DNA from: Erysipelothrix sp. UBA3383
GTDB lineage: Bacteria > Bacillota_I > Bacilli_A > Erysipelotrichales > Erysipelotrichaceae
Length of the DNA: 6,077 bases
NCBI GenBank assembly: GCA_002358955.1
Contig: DEPV01000004.1
Location: forward strand, 1 to 6,077
Reading direction: 5' to 3'
Positions 1 to 6,077 of this stretch are shown here, piece after piece (positions within the stretch are counted from its first letter, which is position 1; every line of letters starts with the position of its first letter). The position numbers and the translations under genes are program-made. The notes under the pieces are model-generated. The model searched no databases and was not told the origin of the DNA. It saw nothing but the letters and a program-made list of their open reading frames with translations.

Positions 1-2474
1 AATGTTTCACGTGGAACATTATCATCTTCTTCCTCTTCATCAGATGGATTCATAATTGCAACGGATGCTACTTTATTACCATCTTTAACATTAATGATAC
101 GAACGCCTATGGTTGATCGACCATAAACTCCAATATCTTTAACTTCAAGACGAATAACGGTACCATCACTTGAGATGACTAACATTTCTTCATCACCATC
201 AACTGCACGTAGAGCAACTAGATTACCATTACGTTCGGTGATATTAACGGTTTTAACACCTTTAGCACCACGGTTTGTTAAGCGGTATTCATCAAGGTCA
301 GTACGTTTACCATAACCGTTCTCAGTAATCGCTAAGATGTACTGTCCTTCACGGTCAGTTGCAATACCAACGACCTCACCACCATCAACGTTAAATCCTT
401 GAACCCCAGTAGCAACACGTCCCATTGCTCTAACTTGATCTTCTTGGAATCGGATGGCTTTACCATTGGATCCACCGATAATGATTTCATTATCACCATT
501 AGTCATACGAACTGCAATCAGCTCATCATCTTCTTTGAGTGTAATTGCAATCTTACCGTTTTGACGGATTGAATCAAACTCTGCAAGTTCAACACGTTTT
601 ACAATTCCTTGTTTGGTAACAAAGAATGCAAACTTAGTATCTTCATCATCTTTAGTAACTTTAACCAATGTCTTAACAGTTTCATTCTCCTCTAAGTTTA
701 TAAGGTTAACAACTGGAACTCCCTTAGCAGTTCTTGATGCTGCAGGAACGTTGAAACCACGGATGCGATAGACACGGCCCAGGTTTGTAAACATCAGTAA
801 GTCATCGTGAGTGGACATTGCTAAAAATTGATCCACAATATCATCTTCAAAGGTACTCATACCACGAACACCCTTACCACCTCGGTGTTGAACACTGAAG
901 GCATCGATGCTGGTACGTTTAATGTAACCTTTAGTTGTCATTGTAACTAAGATATCTTCAACAGGGATTAAATCTTCATCCAACATATCGATATCTGCTT
1001 CAATAATCTCAGAACGACGTTCATCACCGTATTTTGCTTCAATTTCAAGCAATTCTGTCTTAATGATGTCTAAAATTCTTGAATGGTTTGCTAAAATATC
1101 TTTTAAATCTTCAATAAGAACAACTAATTCCTCATACTCAGCTTGTAAACGTTCACGTTGTAAGCCAGTTAAACGGCGTAATTGCATATCTAAGATGGCT
1201 TTGGACTGAATTTCAGTTAAACCAAAGCGCTCATATAGATAACCACTTGCCTCAGGATCATCTTTAGACTTACGAATGATTTCAATCACTTCATCAATGT
1301 GGTCTAAAGCTTTGATGATTCCTTCTAAGATATGAGCACGATCCGTAGCACGTTTTAAATCATATTGTGTACGACGTGTAATAATTTCAACTTGATGATC
1401 TTTATAGTAATTTAAGATCTCCAATAAGTTTAAGAGTTGTGGTTTATTATTAACCAGTGCCAACATGTTAACACCAAAGGTTGATTGAAGAGCTGTCATA
1501 CGGTAAAGCTGATTTAATACAACATCCGCTTGAACCTCTTTACGCAGTTCAATTACAATACGAATTCCTTCACGGTTGGTCTCATCACGAAGATCTGTAA
1601 TCCCATCAATTTGCTTCTCTCTTACAAGATTAGCAATACGCTCAACAAGGTTGGCCTTATTGACTTGATATGGAATCTCAGTAATGACAATACGTGGTTT
1701 TCCGTTTTTAAGCTCATCCACTTCAACCTTCGCACGCATTACAACGGATCCTCTACCCGTCTCAAATGCTGATTTAATACCAGAACGTCCTAAAATATAG
1801 CCTCCAGTAGGGAAATCAGGTCCATAAACATGGTTTTCCATCAATTCACGGATGGTAATATCCGGATTATCAATTAAAGCAATCACACCATCAATAACTT
1901 CATTTAAGTTGTGTGGTGGAATGTTTGTAGCCATACCTACAGCAATCCCGGTCCCACCATTGGTTAGGATATTAGGAAAACGTGAAGGAAGAACACTAGG
2001 TTCTTTTTCTTCACCATCATAGTTGGGTCTAAAGTCGACCGTATCTTTATTAAGATCTTTTAATAACTCCATTGAAATCTTGGACATACGAGCTTCTGTA
2101 TAACGCATCGCAGCAGCCCCATCACCATCAATAGAACCAAAGTTCCCTTGACCTTGAATTAACATGTAGCGGTATGAGAAATCTTGCGCCATACGTACCA
2201 TGGTGTCATAAACAGCAATATCACCATGCGGGTGATACTTACCAATGACCTCACCAACAATACGCGCTGATTTCTTATACGGTTTATCTGCAGTCATCCC
2301 CAAATCATTCATCGCATATAAAATACGACGGTGAACGGGTTTAAGACCATCACGAACATCAGGAAGTGCACGTGAGACAATAACAGACATGGAATAGCTC
2401 AGGAATGATGTTTTCATTTCCTTAGCTATGTTAACCTGTTTAATACGATCATATTTTTTTTCGTTTTCTTCCAT
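1..2474 (-). CDS. gyrA: DNA gyrase subunit A, 3' end beyond window (824 codons visible)
   Basis: GyrA is the DNA-breaking/rejoining subunit of gyrase, which adds negative supercoils as an A2B2 complex with GyrB. I translated the whole frame by hand: it starts at ATG 2474-2472 and stays open to the window edge without a stop. Visible landmarks: winged-helix domain with GKYHPHGD (78-85) and AMRYTEARM holding the catalytic Arg124-Tyr125 pair (E. coli Arg121/Tyr122); tower and coiled-coil dimer region to about 500; then a beta-pinwheel C-terminal domain with GyrA-box QHRGGKG at 529-535, which favours gyrase over topoisomerase IV ParC. A short acidic patch (DEEEEDD, 812-818) ends the visible part. 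The start has a full AGGAGG 5 nt upstream. Residue 86 is Ile where sensitive enzymes have Ser or Thr. The protein is clearly not the staphylococcal type (which begins MAELPQSR and has HPHGDSSIYE), although recF and yaaA nearby are. Of about 77 Ile codons only three are ATA. Source genus is inference; an Erysipelothrix-like donor is my best guess. Confidence 0.97.
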   Translation of the reverse strand, partial: MEENEKKYDRIKQVNIAKEMKTSFLSYSMSVIVSRALPDVRDGLKPVHRRILYAMNDLGMTADKPYKKSARIVGEVIGKYHPHGDIAVYDTMVRMAQDFSYRYMLIQGQGNFGSIDGDGAAAMRYTEARMSKISMELLKDLNKDTVDFRPNYDGEEKEPSVLPSRFPNILTNGGTGIAVGMATNIPPHNLNEVIDGVIALIDNPDITIRELMENHVYGPDFPTGGYILGRSGIKSAFETGRGSVVMRAKVEVDELKNGKPRIVITEIPYQVNKANLVERIANLVREKQIDGITDLRDETNREGIRIVIELRKEVQADVVLNQLYRMTALQSTFGVNMLALVNNKPQLLNLLEILNYYKDHQVEIITRRTQYDLKRATDRAHILEGIIKALDHIDEVIEIIRKSKDDPEASGYLYERFGLTEIQSKAILDMQLRRLTGLQRERLQAEYEELVVLIEDLKDILANHSRILDIIKTELLEIEAKYGDERRSEIIEADIDMLDEDLIPVEDILVTMTTKGYIKRTSIDAFSVQHRGGKGVRGMSTFEDDIVDQFLAMSTHDDLLMFTNLGRVYRIRGFNVPAASRTAKGVPVVNLINLEENETVKTLVKVTKDDEDTKFAFFVTKQGIVKRVELAEFDSIRQNGKIAITLKEDDELIAVRMTNGDNEIIIGGSNGKAIRFQEDQVRAMGRVATGVQGFNVDGGEVVGIATDREGQYILAITENGYGKRTDLDEYRLTNRGAKGVKTVNITERNGNLVALRAVDGDEEMLVISSDGTVIRLEVKDIGVYGRSTIGVRIINVKDGNKVASVAIMNPSDEEEEDDNVPRET
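3..18. promoter_or_regulatory. parS: parS-like centromere site (ParB/Spo0J binding) inside gyrA
   Basis: The plus strand reads TGTTTCACGTGGAACA and its complement reads TGTTCCACGTGAAACA. The latter matches the Bacillus subtilis-type parS consensus TGTTNCACGTGAAACA at all 16 positions. It is an imperfect palindrome centred on CACGTG and is embedded in GyrA codons 819-824 (V-P-R-E-T region). ParB/Spo0J loads at such sites, which cluster around oriC in Firmicutes, and gyrA's origin-proximal position fits. Binding is inferred from the motif; the match is seen directly. Confidence 0.85.
2217..2219 (-). other. gyrA: Quinolone-resistance-determining codon: GyrA Ile86 (ATT)
   Basis: The motif reads H-P-H-G-D-I-A-V-Y-D, with Ile at residue 86, aligned to E. 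coli Ser83 and S. aureus Ser84. The downstream acidic residue (Asp90, E. coli Asp87) is intact. Ser/Thr at this site helps anchor the water-metal ion bridge to fluoroquinolones, and replacement by Ile is a known resistance change in several genera. ATT is one transition (C to T) from ACT (Thr), so it may derive from a Thr ancestor. Phenotype is inferred. Confidence 0.8.
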
Positions 2475-2479
2475 GCTAA

Positions 2480-2485
2480 CCTCCT
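2480..2485 (-). promoter_or_regulatory. Ribosome binding site of gyrA, overlapping gyrB stop codon
   Basis: The minus strand reads TAGGAGGTTAGCATG: AGGAGG lies 5 nt before the gyrA ATG and shares bases with the gyrB TAG stop. This fixes the gyrA start and suggests coupled translation of the two subunits. Confidence 0.9.
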
Positions 2486-4403
2486 ATATATCCAAGTCTG
2501 TGACGTATTCAGCATTATCCTGAATAAACTCACGACGTGGTGCAACTTCATCACCCATTAACATCTGGAACACTTCATCTGCTTCCATAGCATCTTCAAT
2601 GCTCACTTGAATTAAAGTACGGCGTTCTGGATCCATGGTTGTTTCCCAAAGTTGTTCAGGGTTCATTTCACCCAGACCCTTGTATCGCTGAATGTTGAAT
2701 CGTTCAGGATAGGATGCTTTAAGAACCTCAAGTTCTTCCTCATCATAAACATAATCAAATCGTTTTCCAGCTGAAATCTTATAGAGTGGTGGTTGAGCAA
2801 TATAAATATAGCCCCCTTCCACAAGCGGTTTTAAGAATCTGAAGAAGAATGTTAAGAGTAGTGTACGAATATGTGCCCCATCAACATCCGCGTCAGTCAT
2901 GATGACGATTTTATGGTAACGCAGTTTTTCTAAATCAATTTCATCAGAAACACCAGTACCAAATGCGGTAATCATCATACGAATTTCATTATTATCAAAG
3001 ATTCGGTGTAAACGTGCTTTTTCAACGTTTAAAATCTTACCACGTAACGGTAGAATCGCTTGTGTCTTAGAGTCACGACCTAATTTAGCAGAGCCCCCGG
3101 CAGAGTCACCCTCAACGATGTATAATTCACATTCTTCAGGTTTCTTACTTGAACAGTCTGCAAGTTTACCAGGTAAGCTTGATACTTCTAATGCTGATTT
3201 ACGTCTTGTAACTTCTCTCGCTTTTTTAGCGGCAAGACGTGCTCTAGAAGCCATCACACCTTTATCTACAATAATTCTTGCAACGTTTGGATTCTCTAAT
3301 AAGAAACGTTCAAAGAGTTCAGAGAATAATTTATCAACGATTTGACGTACTTCTGAGTTACCTAATTTAGTCTTTGTTTGACCTTCGAATTGAGGATCAC
3401 CGTGTTTAACAGATACAACAGCTGTCATACCTTCACGTACGTCTTCACCAGATAGCTTTTCTTCGCCTTCTTTAAGAAGCTTGTTCTTAATACCATAGCT
3501 GTTAATAACACGCGTTAATGCACGTTTAAATCCATCCTCATGCGTACCACCTTCATAAGTATGAATGTTGTTCGCATAAGTTAATAAATTCGTCGCAAAA
3601 CCATTGTTATATTGAATGGCAATCTCAACTTCTACGTCATCTTTAGTATCGTGAATATAAATTGGCTCATCATATAGTACTTCTTTAGATTTATTTAACA
3701 TTTCAACATAAGATTTAATACCGCCTTCATAGTGGTATGAATCTTCTTGAATGTTTTCGTCATCTCTTTCATCTCTCAATGAAATTTGGATACCTTTATT
3801 TAAGAATGCTAATTCACGAATACGTTTTTGTAATGTTTCATAGTCATATTCAGTTGTTTCAGTAAAGATTTCACCGTCAGCTTTAAAGCGTATTGTTGTA
3901 CCTGTATGATCTGTGTCACCAATGACTTTCAAATCAAATGCTGGTACACCTCTTTCATACGCTTGATGATAAATTTTATTGTTAAGGTGAACGTAAACTT
4001 CTAAATTAGAAGATAACGCATTTACGACAGATGAACCTACACCGTGTAAACCACCAGATACTTTGTATCCGCCACCGCCAAATTTACCACCGGCATGAAG
4101 TACTGTTAAGATAACTTCTACAGCAGGACGTCCCATTTTCTCTTGAATATCAACAGGTATACCTCTACCGTTATCTGTTACTTTAATCCAATTGTCCTTT
4201 TCTATTACAAGTTCAACATGATCTGCATATCCAGCTAATGCTTCATCGATACTGTTATCTACAATTTCCCAAACGAGATGATGTAATCCTCTTGCAGATG
4301 TAGAACCTATATACATACCAGGGCGTTTACGGACTGCCTCTAAACCTTCTAATACTTGTATCTGATCTGCACCATAACTTGAAGCGTTATTTTGTTCTGA
4401 CAC
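2484..4403 (-). CDS. gyrB: DNA gyrase subunit B, probable mosaic protein
   Basis: GyrB is the ATPase subunit of gyrase. At 639 aa it has the normal length for the Gram-positive form, without the large proteobacterial insertion. Domains: GHKL ATPase (about 1-230) with Glu46 and Asn50 in WEIVDNSIDEA, Asp77 in DNGRGIP, and the ATP lid around GGLHGVGSSVVNALS (117-131); transducer (about 230-400) with the QTK loop Q342-T343-K344; TOPRIM with EGDSAGG (431-437) and TDADVDG (503-509) binding catalytic Mg; C-terminal GyrA-contact region with QRYKGLGEMN (572-581). GTG start at 4403, with AAGGTGG six bases upstream. Residues 12 to about 426 look staphylococcal (for example EPIYIH..KDD.EVEIAIQYN, SSK.PEECE). 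After that, IFDNNEIRMM, FFFRFLKPLVEGGY and KRFDYVYDEEELEVL do not. ATA makes up five of 14 Ile codons in residues 1-200 but one of 17 after residue 430. Resistance positions in GRDSKTQAILPLRGK keep Asp and Arg. The family assignment is certain; the mosaic reading is an inference from remembered homologues and codon use. Confidence 0.98.
   Translation of the reverse strand: MSEQNNASSYGADQIQVLEGLEAVRKRPGMYIGSTSARGLHHLVWEIVDNSIDEALAGYADHVELVIEKDNWIKVTDNGRGIPVDIQEKMGRPAVEVILTVLHAGGKFGGGGYKVSGGLHGVGSSVVNALSSNLEVYVHLNNKIYHQAYERGVPAFDLKVIGDTDHTGTTIRFKADGEIFTETTEYDYETLQKRIRELAFLNKGIQISLRDERDDENIQEDSYHYEGGIKSYVEMLNKSKEVLYDEPIYIHDTKDDVEVEIAIQYNNGFATNLLTYANNIHTYEGGTHEDGFKRALTRVINSYGIKNKLLKEGEEKLSGEDVREGMTAVVSVKHGDPQFEGQTKTKLGNSEVRQIVDKLFSELFERFLLENPNVARIIVDKGVMASRARLAAKKAREVTRRKSALEVSSLPGKLADCSSKKPEECELYIVEGDSAGGSAKLGRDSKTQAILPLRGKILNVEKARLHRIFDNNEIRMMITAFGTGVSDEIDLEKLRYHKIVIMTDADVDGAHIRTLLLTFFFRFLKPLVEGGYIYIAQPPLYKISAGKRFDYVYDEEELEVLKASYPERFNIQRYKGLGEMNPEQLWETTMDPERRTLIQVSIEDAMEADEVFQMLMGDEVAPRREFIQDNAEYVTDLDI
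3083..3130. other. Putative recombination or assembly junction within gyrB
   Basis: GyrB similarity changes here from staphylococcal (upstream, through PEECE at residues 422-426) to a different Firmicute type (downstream of about residue 440). The switch zone encodes the conserved EGDSAGG motif, where DNA from distant species can share long identical stretches. Local base composition jumps: the 60 bases from 3061 hold 32 G/C, against 24 in the 60 from 3181. The exact crossover cannot be placed by eye. Confidence 0.6.
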
Positions 4404-4409
4404 GTATTT

Positions 4410-4416
4410 CCACCTT
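4410..4416 (-). promoter_or_regulatory. Ribosome binding site of gyrB
   Basis: AAGGTGG on the minus strand ends six bases before GTG 4403-4401, in the 22-bp gap after the recF stop. It supports the GTG start. Confidence 0.8.
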
Positions 4417-4425
4417 CACTTTCAT

Positions 4426-5541
4426 CTACTCAATAATATTGCCTTTAGATACGTTAAATACCTTGGCATCTTTCATAATCTCATGCTCTATTCCATCAAC
4501 AGATGTTGTTGTTACAAACGTTTGTACCTTCTCTTGAATTGTACTTAATAAATGGGTTTGTCGATTATCATCAAGTTCACTTAGCACATCGTCTAACAGT
4601 AGAATTGGATATTCACCAACAACTTGATTAATCAACTCAATCTCAGCAAGCTTTATGGATAATGCTGTCGTACGTTGCTGTCCTTGAGAACCATAAGTTT
4701 GTACATTCATATCATTAACATGAAAACTAATGTCGTCTCTATGCGGTCCAAAGCGTGCACTTCCACGTTCAATCTCTTTATCCATTGAATCATTAAGCAA
4801 CGAACAAAAAGCCTCTTTAAGTTCAGTTACATCTTGATATGTTTCTGACAGTTTAATATTTGGCTCGTATTGAACCTTTAAACTTTCTTTTTCGCTCGTA
4901 ATGCCTTGATGAATCACTTCGGCAATCTTTTCTAATTCATGAATAAAGTGCGCACGTTTCAAAGTCACATTGGCTGCCGCTTCTGAAAATTGTTCATTGA
5001 ATACTTCTAACATCGTTCGATCTTTCATTTTCCCAATTTGTAATTGTTTGAGGTAATGATTTTTTTGTTTAAGTAATCTTTGATAATTAGATAAATGATT
5101 TAAATAGACCGCAGACATCTGACCGAGTTCCATATCAATAAAACGTCGTCTGATTTGCGGGCTACCTTTTACAATATTTAAATCTTCTGGTGCAAACAAC
5201 ACCACATTTAAGTGACCAATATACTGCGTTAATCGGCTCTGTTCTAGATGATTAACTCTCGCCTTTTTGCCTTTTTTCGTAATGATTAAAGAAATAGGCA
5301 TTGAGCCATGGCGATAACTTAGTTCACCTTCTATTTTACCATACTCTTCACCAAACTGTATGAGTTCTTTATCATTCGAAGTCCTATGACTTTTAGCCAA
5401 TGCTAAAGTATAGATAGATTCTAATAAATTCGTCTTACCTTGCGCGTTCTCACCAATTAAAATATTAACATTGGAATTAAAATCAAGTGTACATTTATCA
5501 TAATTTCTATAATGAGTTAAAGTAAGTTTCTGTAATATCAT
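4426..5541 (-). CDS. recF: DNA replication/repair protein RecF
   Basis: RecF is an SMC-like ATPase that, with RecO and RecR, helps load RecA at single-strand gaps and stalled forks; it acts in the cytoplasm on gapped DNA. The protein is 371 aa, normal for the family. Walker A is GENAQGKT (30-37), the ABC-type signature is YGSQGQQR (283-290), and Walker B is ILLLDDVLSELD (313-324); the conserved FAPED (116-120) and GPHRDD (265-270) are also present. Much of the chain (for example LLESIYTLALAKSHRTSNDK and QTFVTTTSVDG) is nearly the staphylococcal sequence, while the middle (about 170-260) differs from S. aureus, pointing to another Staphylococcus or Mammaliicoccus species. The ATG lies only 3 bp after the yaaA stop and has no good Shine-Dalgarno (only AGTGA), so translational coupling to yaaA is likely. 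No damage seen. Confidence 0.98.
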   Translation of the reverse strand: MILQKLTLTHYRNYDKCTLDFNSNVNILIGENAQGKTNLLESIYTLALAKSHRTSNDKELIQFGEEYGKIEGELSYRHGSMPISLIITKKGKKARVNHLEQSRLTQYIGHLNVVLFAPEDLNIVKGSPQIRRRFIDMELGQMSAVYLNHLSNYQRLLKQKNHYLKQLQIGKMKDRTMLEVFNEQFSEAAANVTLKRAHFIHELEKIAEVIHQGITSEKESLKVQYEPNIKLSETYQDVTELKEAFCSLLNDSMDKEIERGSARFGPHRDDISFHVNDMNVQTYGSQGQQRTTALSIKLAEIELINQVVGEYPILLLDDVLSELDDNRQTHLLSTIQEKVQTFVTTTSVDGIEHEIMKDAKVFNVSKGNIIE

Positions 5542-5544
5542 AAT

Positions 5545-5766
5545 CTATTCACTGAGATGGTTAATACGAAATTGACCTTCAGAAGGAATTTCGACTAAAT
5601 CACCATCATGTAATTTTTTGCCACGACGAGTTTCACGTTCACCATTTATTAATACTTCTTCATCTTGGAGGAACCATTTAGCCTGACCACCCGTTCCAAT
5701 GACGCCTTCATTTTTTAGGAATTGACCTAAAGTAATATCGTCTTTTACTGAGATATCTTGTACCAC
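5545..5766 (-). CDS. yaaA: S4 domain RNA-binding protein YaaA
   Basis: A small protein of the YaaA/RlbA family, nearly all one S4 domain: GQFLKNEGVIGTGGQAKW, then VLINGERETRRGKKLHDGD with the basic RRGKK patch expected to touch RNA. Its precise function is not established; the family lies between dnaN and recF in many Firmicutes, as here. Two GTG starts are possible. The upstream one (5775-5773) gives 76 aa (MKIVVQDIS...) and lines up with the start I recall for S. aureus YaaA, but the only good Shine-Dalgarno, GGAG at 5775-5778, overlaps it. The second (5766-5764) gives 73 aa (MVQDIS...) with an 8-nt spacing, so I chose it; the longer form remains possible. The end, TAG 5547-5545, almost touches recF. 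Sequence is staphylococcal in type. First gene of the operon within the window. Confidence 0.93.
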   Translation of the reverse strand: MVQDISVKDDITLGQFLKNEGVIGTGGQAKWFLQDEEVLINGERETRRGKKLHDGDLVEIPSEGQFRINHLSE

Positions 5767-5774
5767 TATCTTCA

Positions 5775-5778
5775 CTCC
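5775..5778 (-). promoter_or_regulatory. Ribosome binding site of yaaA
   Basis: GGAG on the minus strand (context TTGGAGTGAAG) overlaps the upstream GTG candidate and sits 8 nt before GTG 5766. This spacing is the reason for preferring the shorter YaaA. Confidence 0.7.
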
Positions 5779-5800
5779 AATCTTAATTAGTCATCTCTAT

Positions 5801-5829
5801 ATTATACCTTTTTTTCACCAAAAAATCAT
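5801..5829 (-). promoter_or_regulatory. Probable sigma-A promoter of yaaA-recF-gyrB-gyrA
   Basis: A perfect TATAAT -10 box lies at 5806-5801 on the minus strand. The -35 position 17 bp upstream reads ATGATT, a poor match to TTGACA, and the spacer is rich in T and A tracts that may help polymerase binding. Transcription would start near 5794, giving a leader of about 28 nt to the yaaA GTG at 5766. The -10 is clear; the -35 is not. No further strong promoter was noticed in the tight gaps downstream, so the four genes may be co-transcribed. Confidence 0.65.
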
Positions 5830-5894
5830 GCTTTTACGCACAATTCATTTTAAGATAAATTAATCTTCAAAATATTTATATTCTAATTGAAAAA

Positions 5895-5911
5895 TTAAGT
5901 CCGGAACTTAA
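5895..5911. repeat. Short palindrome upstream of the yaaA promoter
   Basis: TTAAGTCCGGAACTTAA has 6-bp arms TTAAGT/ACTTAA around CCGGA. It stands out as the only GC-containing block in an A/T-rich stretch, about 90 bp upstream of the -10 box. It could be a regulator site or chance; no known operator is recognised. Confidence 0.4.
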
Positions 5912-5950
5912 ACATTATTTTCATAATAAAATCAAAAAAATATAGCTAAC

Positions 5951-5976
5951 GAGCATAGTGAGATACTATTGTGCTC
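5951..5976. terminator. Imperfect hairpin, possible weak terminator of the gene upstream
   Basis: Arms GAGCATAGT and ACTA-TTG-TGCTC form a 9-bp stem with a 3-nt bulge and a 5-nt loop (GAGAT on the plus strand). On the minus strand seven T's follow (5940-5934), but ten bases after the stem, too far for a textbook intrinsic terminator. It would suit the end of a dnaN transcript from beyond the right edge. Confidence 0.35.
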
Positions 5977-5978
5977 AC

Positions 5979-6036
5979 TTGTTACTATGGATGCCCTTAA
6001 TTACACTTCGCACAACTTTTGTTACTATGGACGCCC
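5979..6036. repeat. Two-copy direct repeat, 18-bp unit at exactly 40-bp spacing
   Basis: TTGTTACTATGGATGCCC at 5979-5996 recurs at 6019-6036 as TTGTTACTATGGACGCCC, differing at one base. The 22 bases between the copies are only weakly alike on either side, and no third copy is found at 6059-6076. It is not the staphylococcal STAR element. Function unknown. Confidence 0.75.
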
Positions 6037-6077
6037 TATCCTTAAACTTTCACACGAAAAAGCTGAGACAATGATCT

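Larger units (their letters stand above)
5767..6077. other. Non-coding, AT-rich region upstream of yaaA
   Basis: No convincing gene lies here. All three minus-strand frames entering from the right edge stop within about 60 nt and none resembles the DnaN C-terminus, so dnaN, if present, ends beyond 6077. A dnaN-yaaA gap of several hundred bases is normal in staphylococci. The region holds the yaaA promoter, a palindrome, a hairpin and a direct repeat, listed separately. The rest is A/T-rich with no good DnaA box. Confidence 0.7.

Noticed and set aside
1530..1772. 80-codon open frame on the plus strand
   Set aside because: It lies fully antisense inside gyrA, whose frame is intact and conserved here; the translation has no recognisable family and no ribosome binding site was noticed.
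1..2474. gyrA as a broken gene or as ParC
   Set aside because: Codon-by-codon translation shows no stop or frameshift; it simply runs off the window. The GyrA-box, long C-terminal pinwheel and position next to gyrB favour GyrA over ParC.
3118..3345. 75-codon open frame on the plus strand
   Set aside because: Antisense shadow of conserved gyrB codons (residues about 353-428). It reads through the reverse of conserved motifs and shows no family of its own.
2484..4403. GyrB-side quinolone or novobiocin resistance
   Set aside because: The GRDS, LPLRGK and ATP-site residues look wild type; no known resistance change was recognised.
5828..5845. DnaA-box-like TTACGCACA
   Set aside because: It matches TTATCCACA at only seven of nine bases, missing central positions, and has no neighbouring copies.
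5979..6077. Insertion-sequence end, SCC attachment site, STAR repeat or CRISPR array at the right edge
   Set aside because: Only two repeat copies, no inverted terminal repeats or transposase, no match to the SCC att core or the STAR unit as I know them.

Overview
The window is a piece of the replication-gene cluster of a low-GC Gram-positive bacterium, all read on the minus strand in the order yaaA -> recF -> gyrB -> gyrA (from high to low coordinates). The genes are packed tightly: 3 bp between yaaA and recF, 22 bp between recF and gyrB, and 9 bp between gyrB and gyrA. YaaA (S4 RNA-binding protein), RecF (loader/ATPase of recombinational repair) and the two DNA gyrase subunits are encoded. 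This is the usual neighbourhood just downstream of dnaA-dnaN at the chromosomal origin.

The main result is that the window looks like a mosaic of two sources. From 6077 down to about 3125 (leader, yaaA, recF and the ATPase/transducer part of gyrB) the proteins closely resemble Staphylococcus/Mammaliicoccus. From about 3100 down to 1 (the TOPRIM/C-terminal part of gyrB and all of gyrA) the proteins are unlike staphylococcal gyrase and resemble another Firmicute, best guess an Erysipelothrix-type Erysipelotrichia. The switch falls in the conserved codons for the GyrB EGDSAGG motif. It could be a real recombination event or a chimeric assembly; the sequence alone does not decide.

Other points: GyrA residue 86 (E. 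coli Ser83 equivalent) is isoleucine, a classic fluoroquinolone-resistance substitution. A perfect 16-bp match to the Bacillus-type parS consensus lies inside the 3' coding region of gyrA, at 3-18. gyrA is open at the window edge (824 codons visible, no stop).

Region by region: 1-2474 gyrA (3' end missing); 2484-4403 gyrB; 4426-5541 recF; 5545-5766 (possibly to 5775) yaaA; 5767-6077 AT-rich non-coding leader with a good -10 box, a small palindrome, a hairpin and a 40-bp-period direct repeat. No dnaN coding sequence is visible at the right edge, no tRNA, CRISPR array or insertion sequence was seen, and no wholly new gene system is evident.
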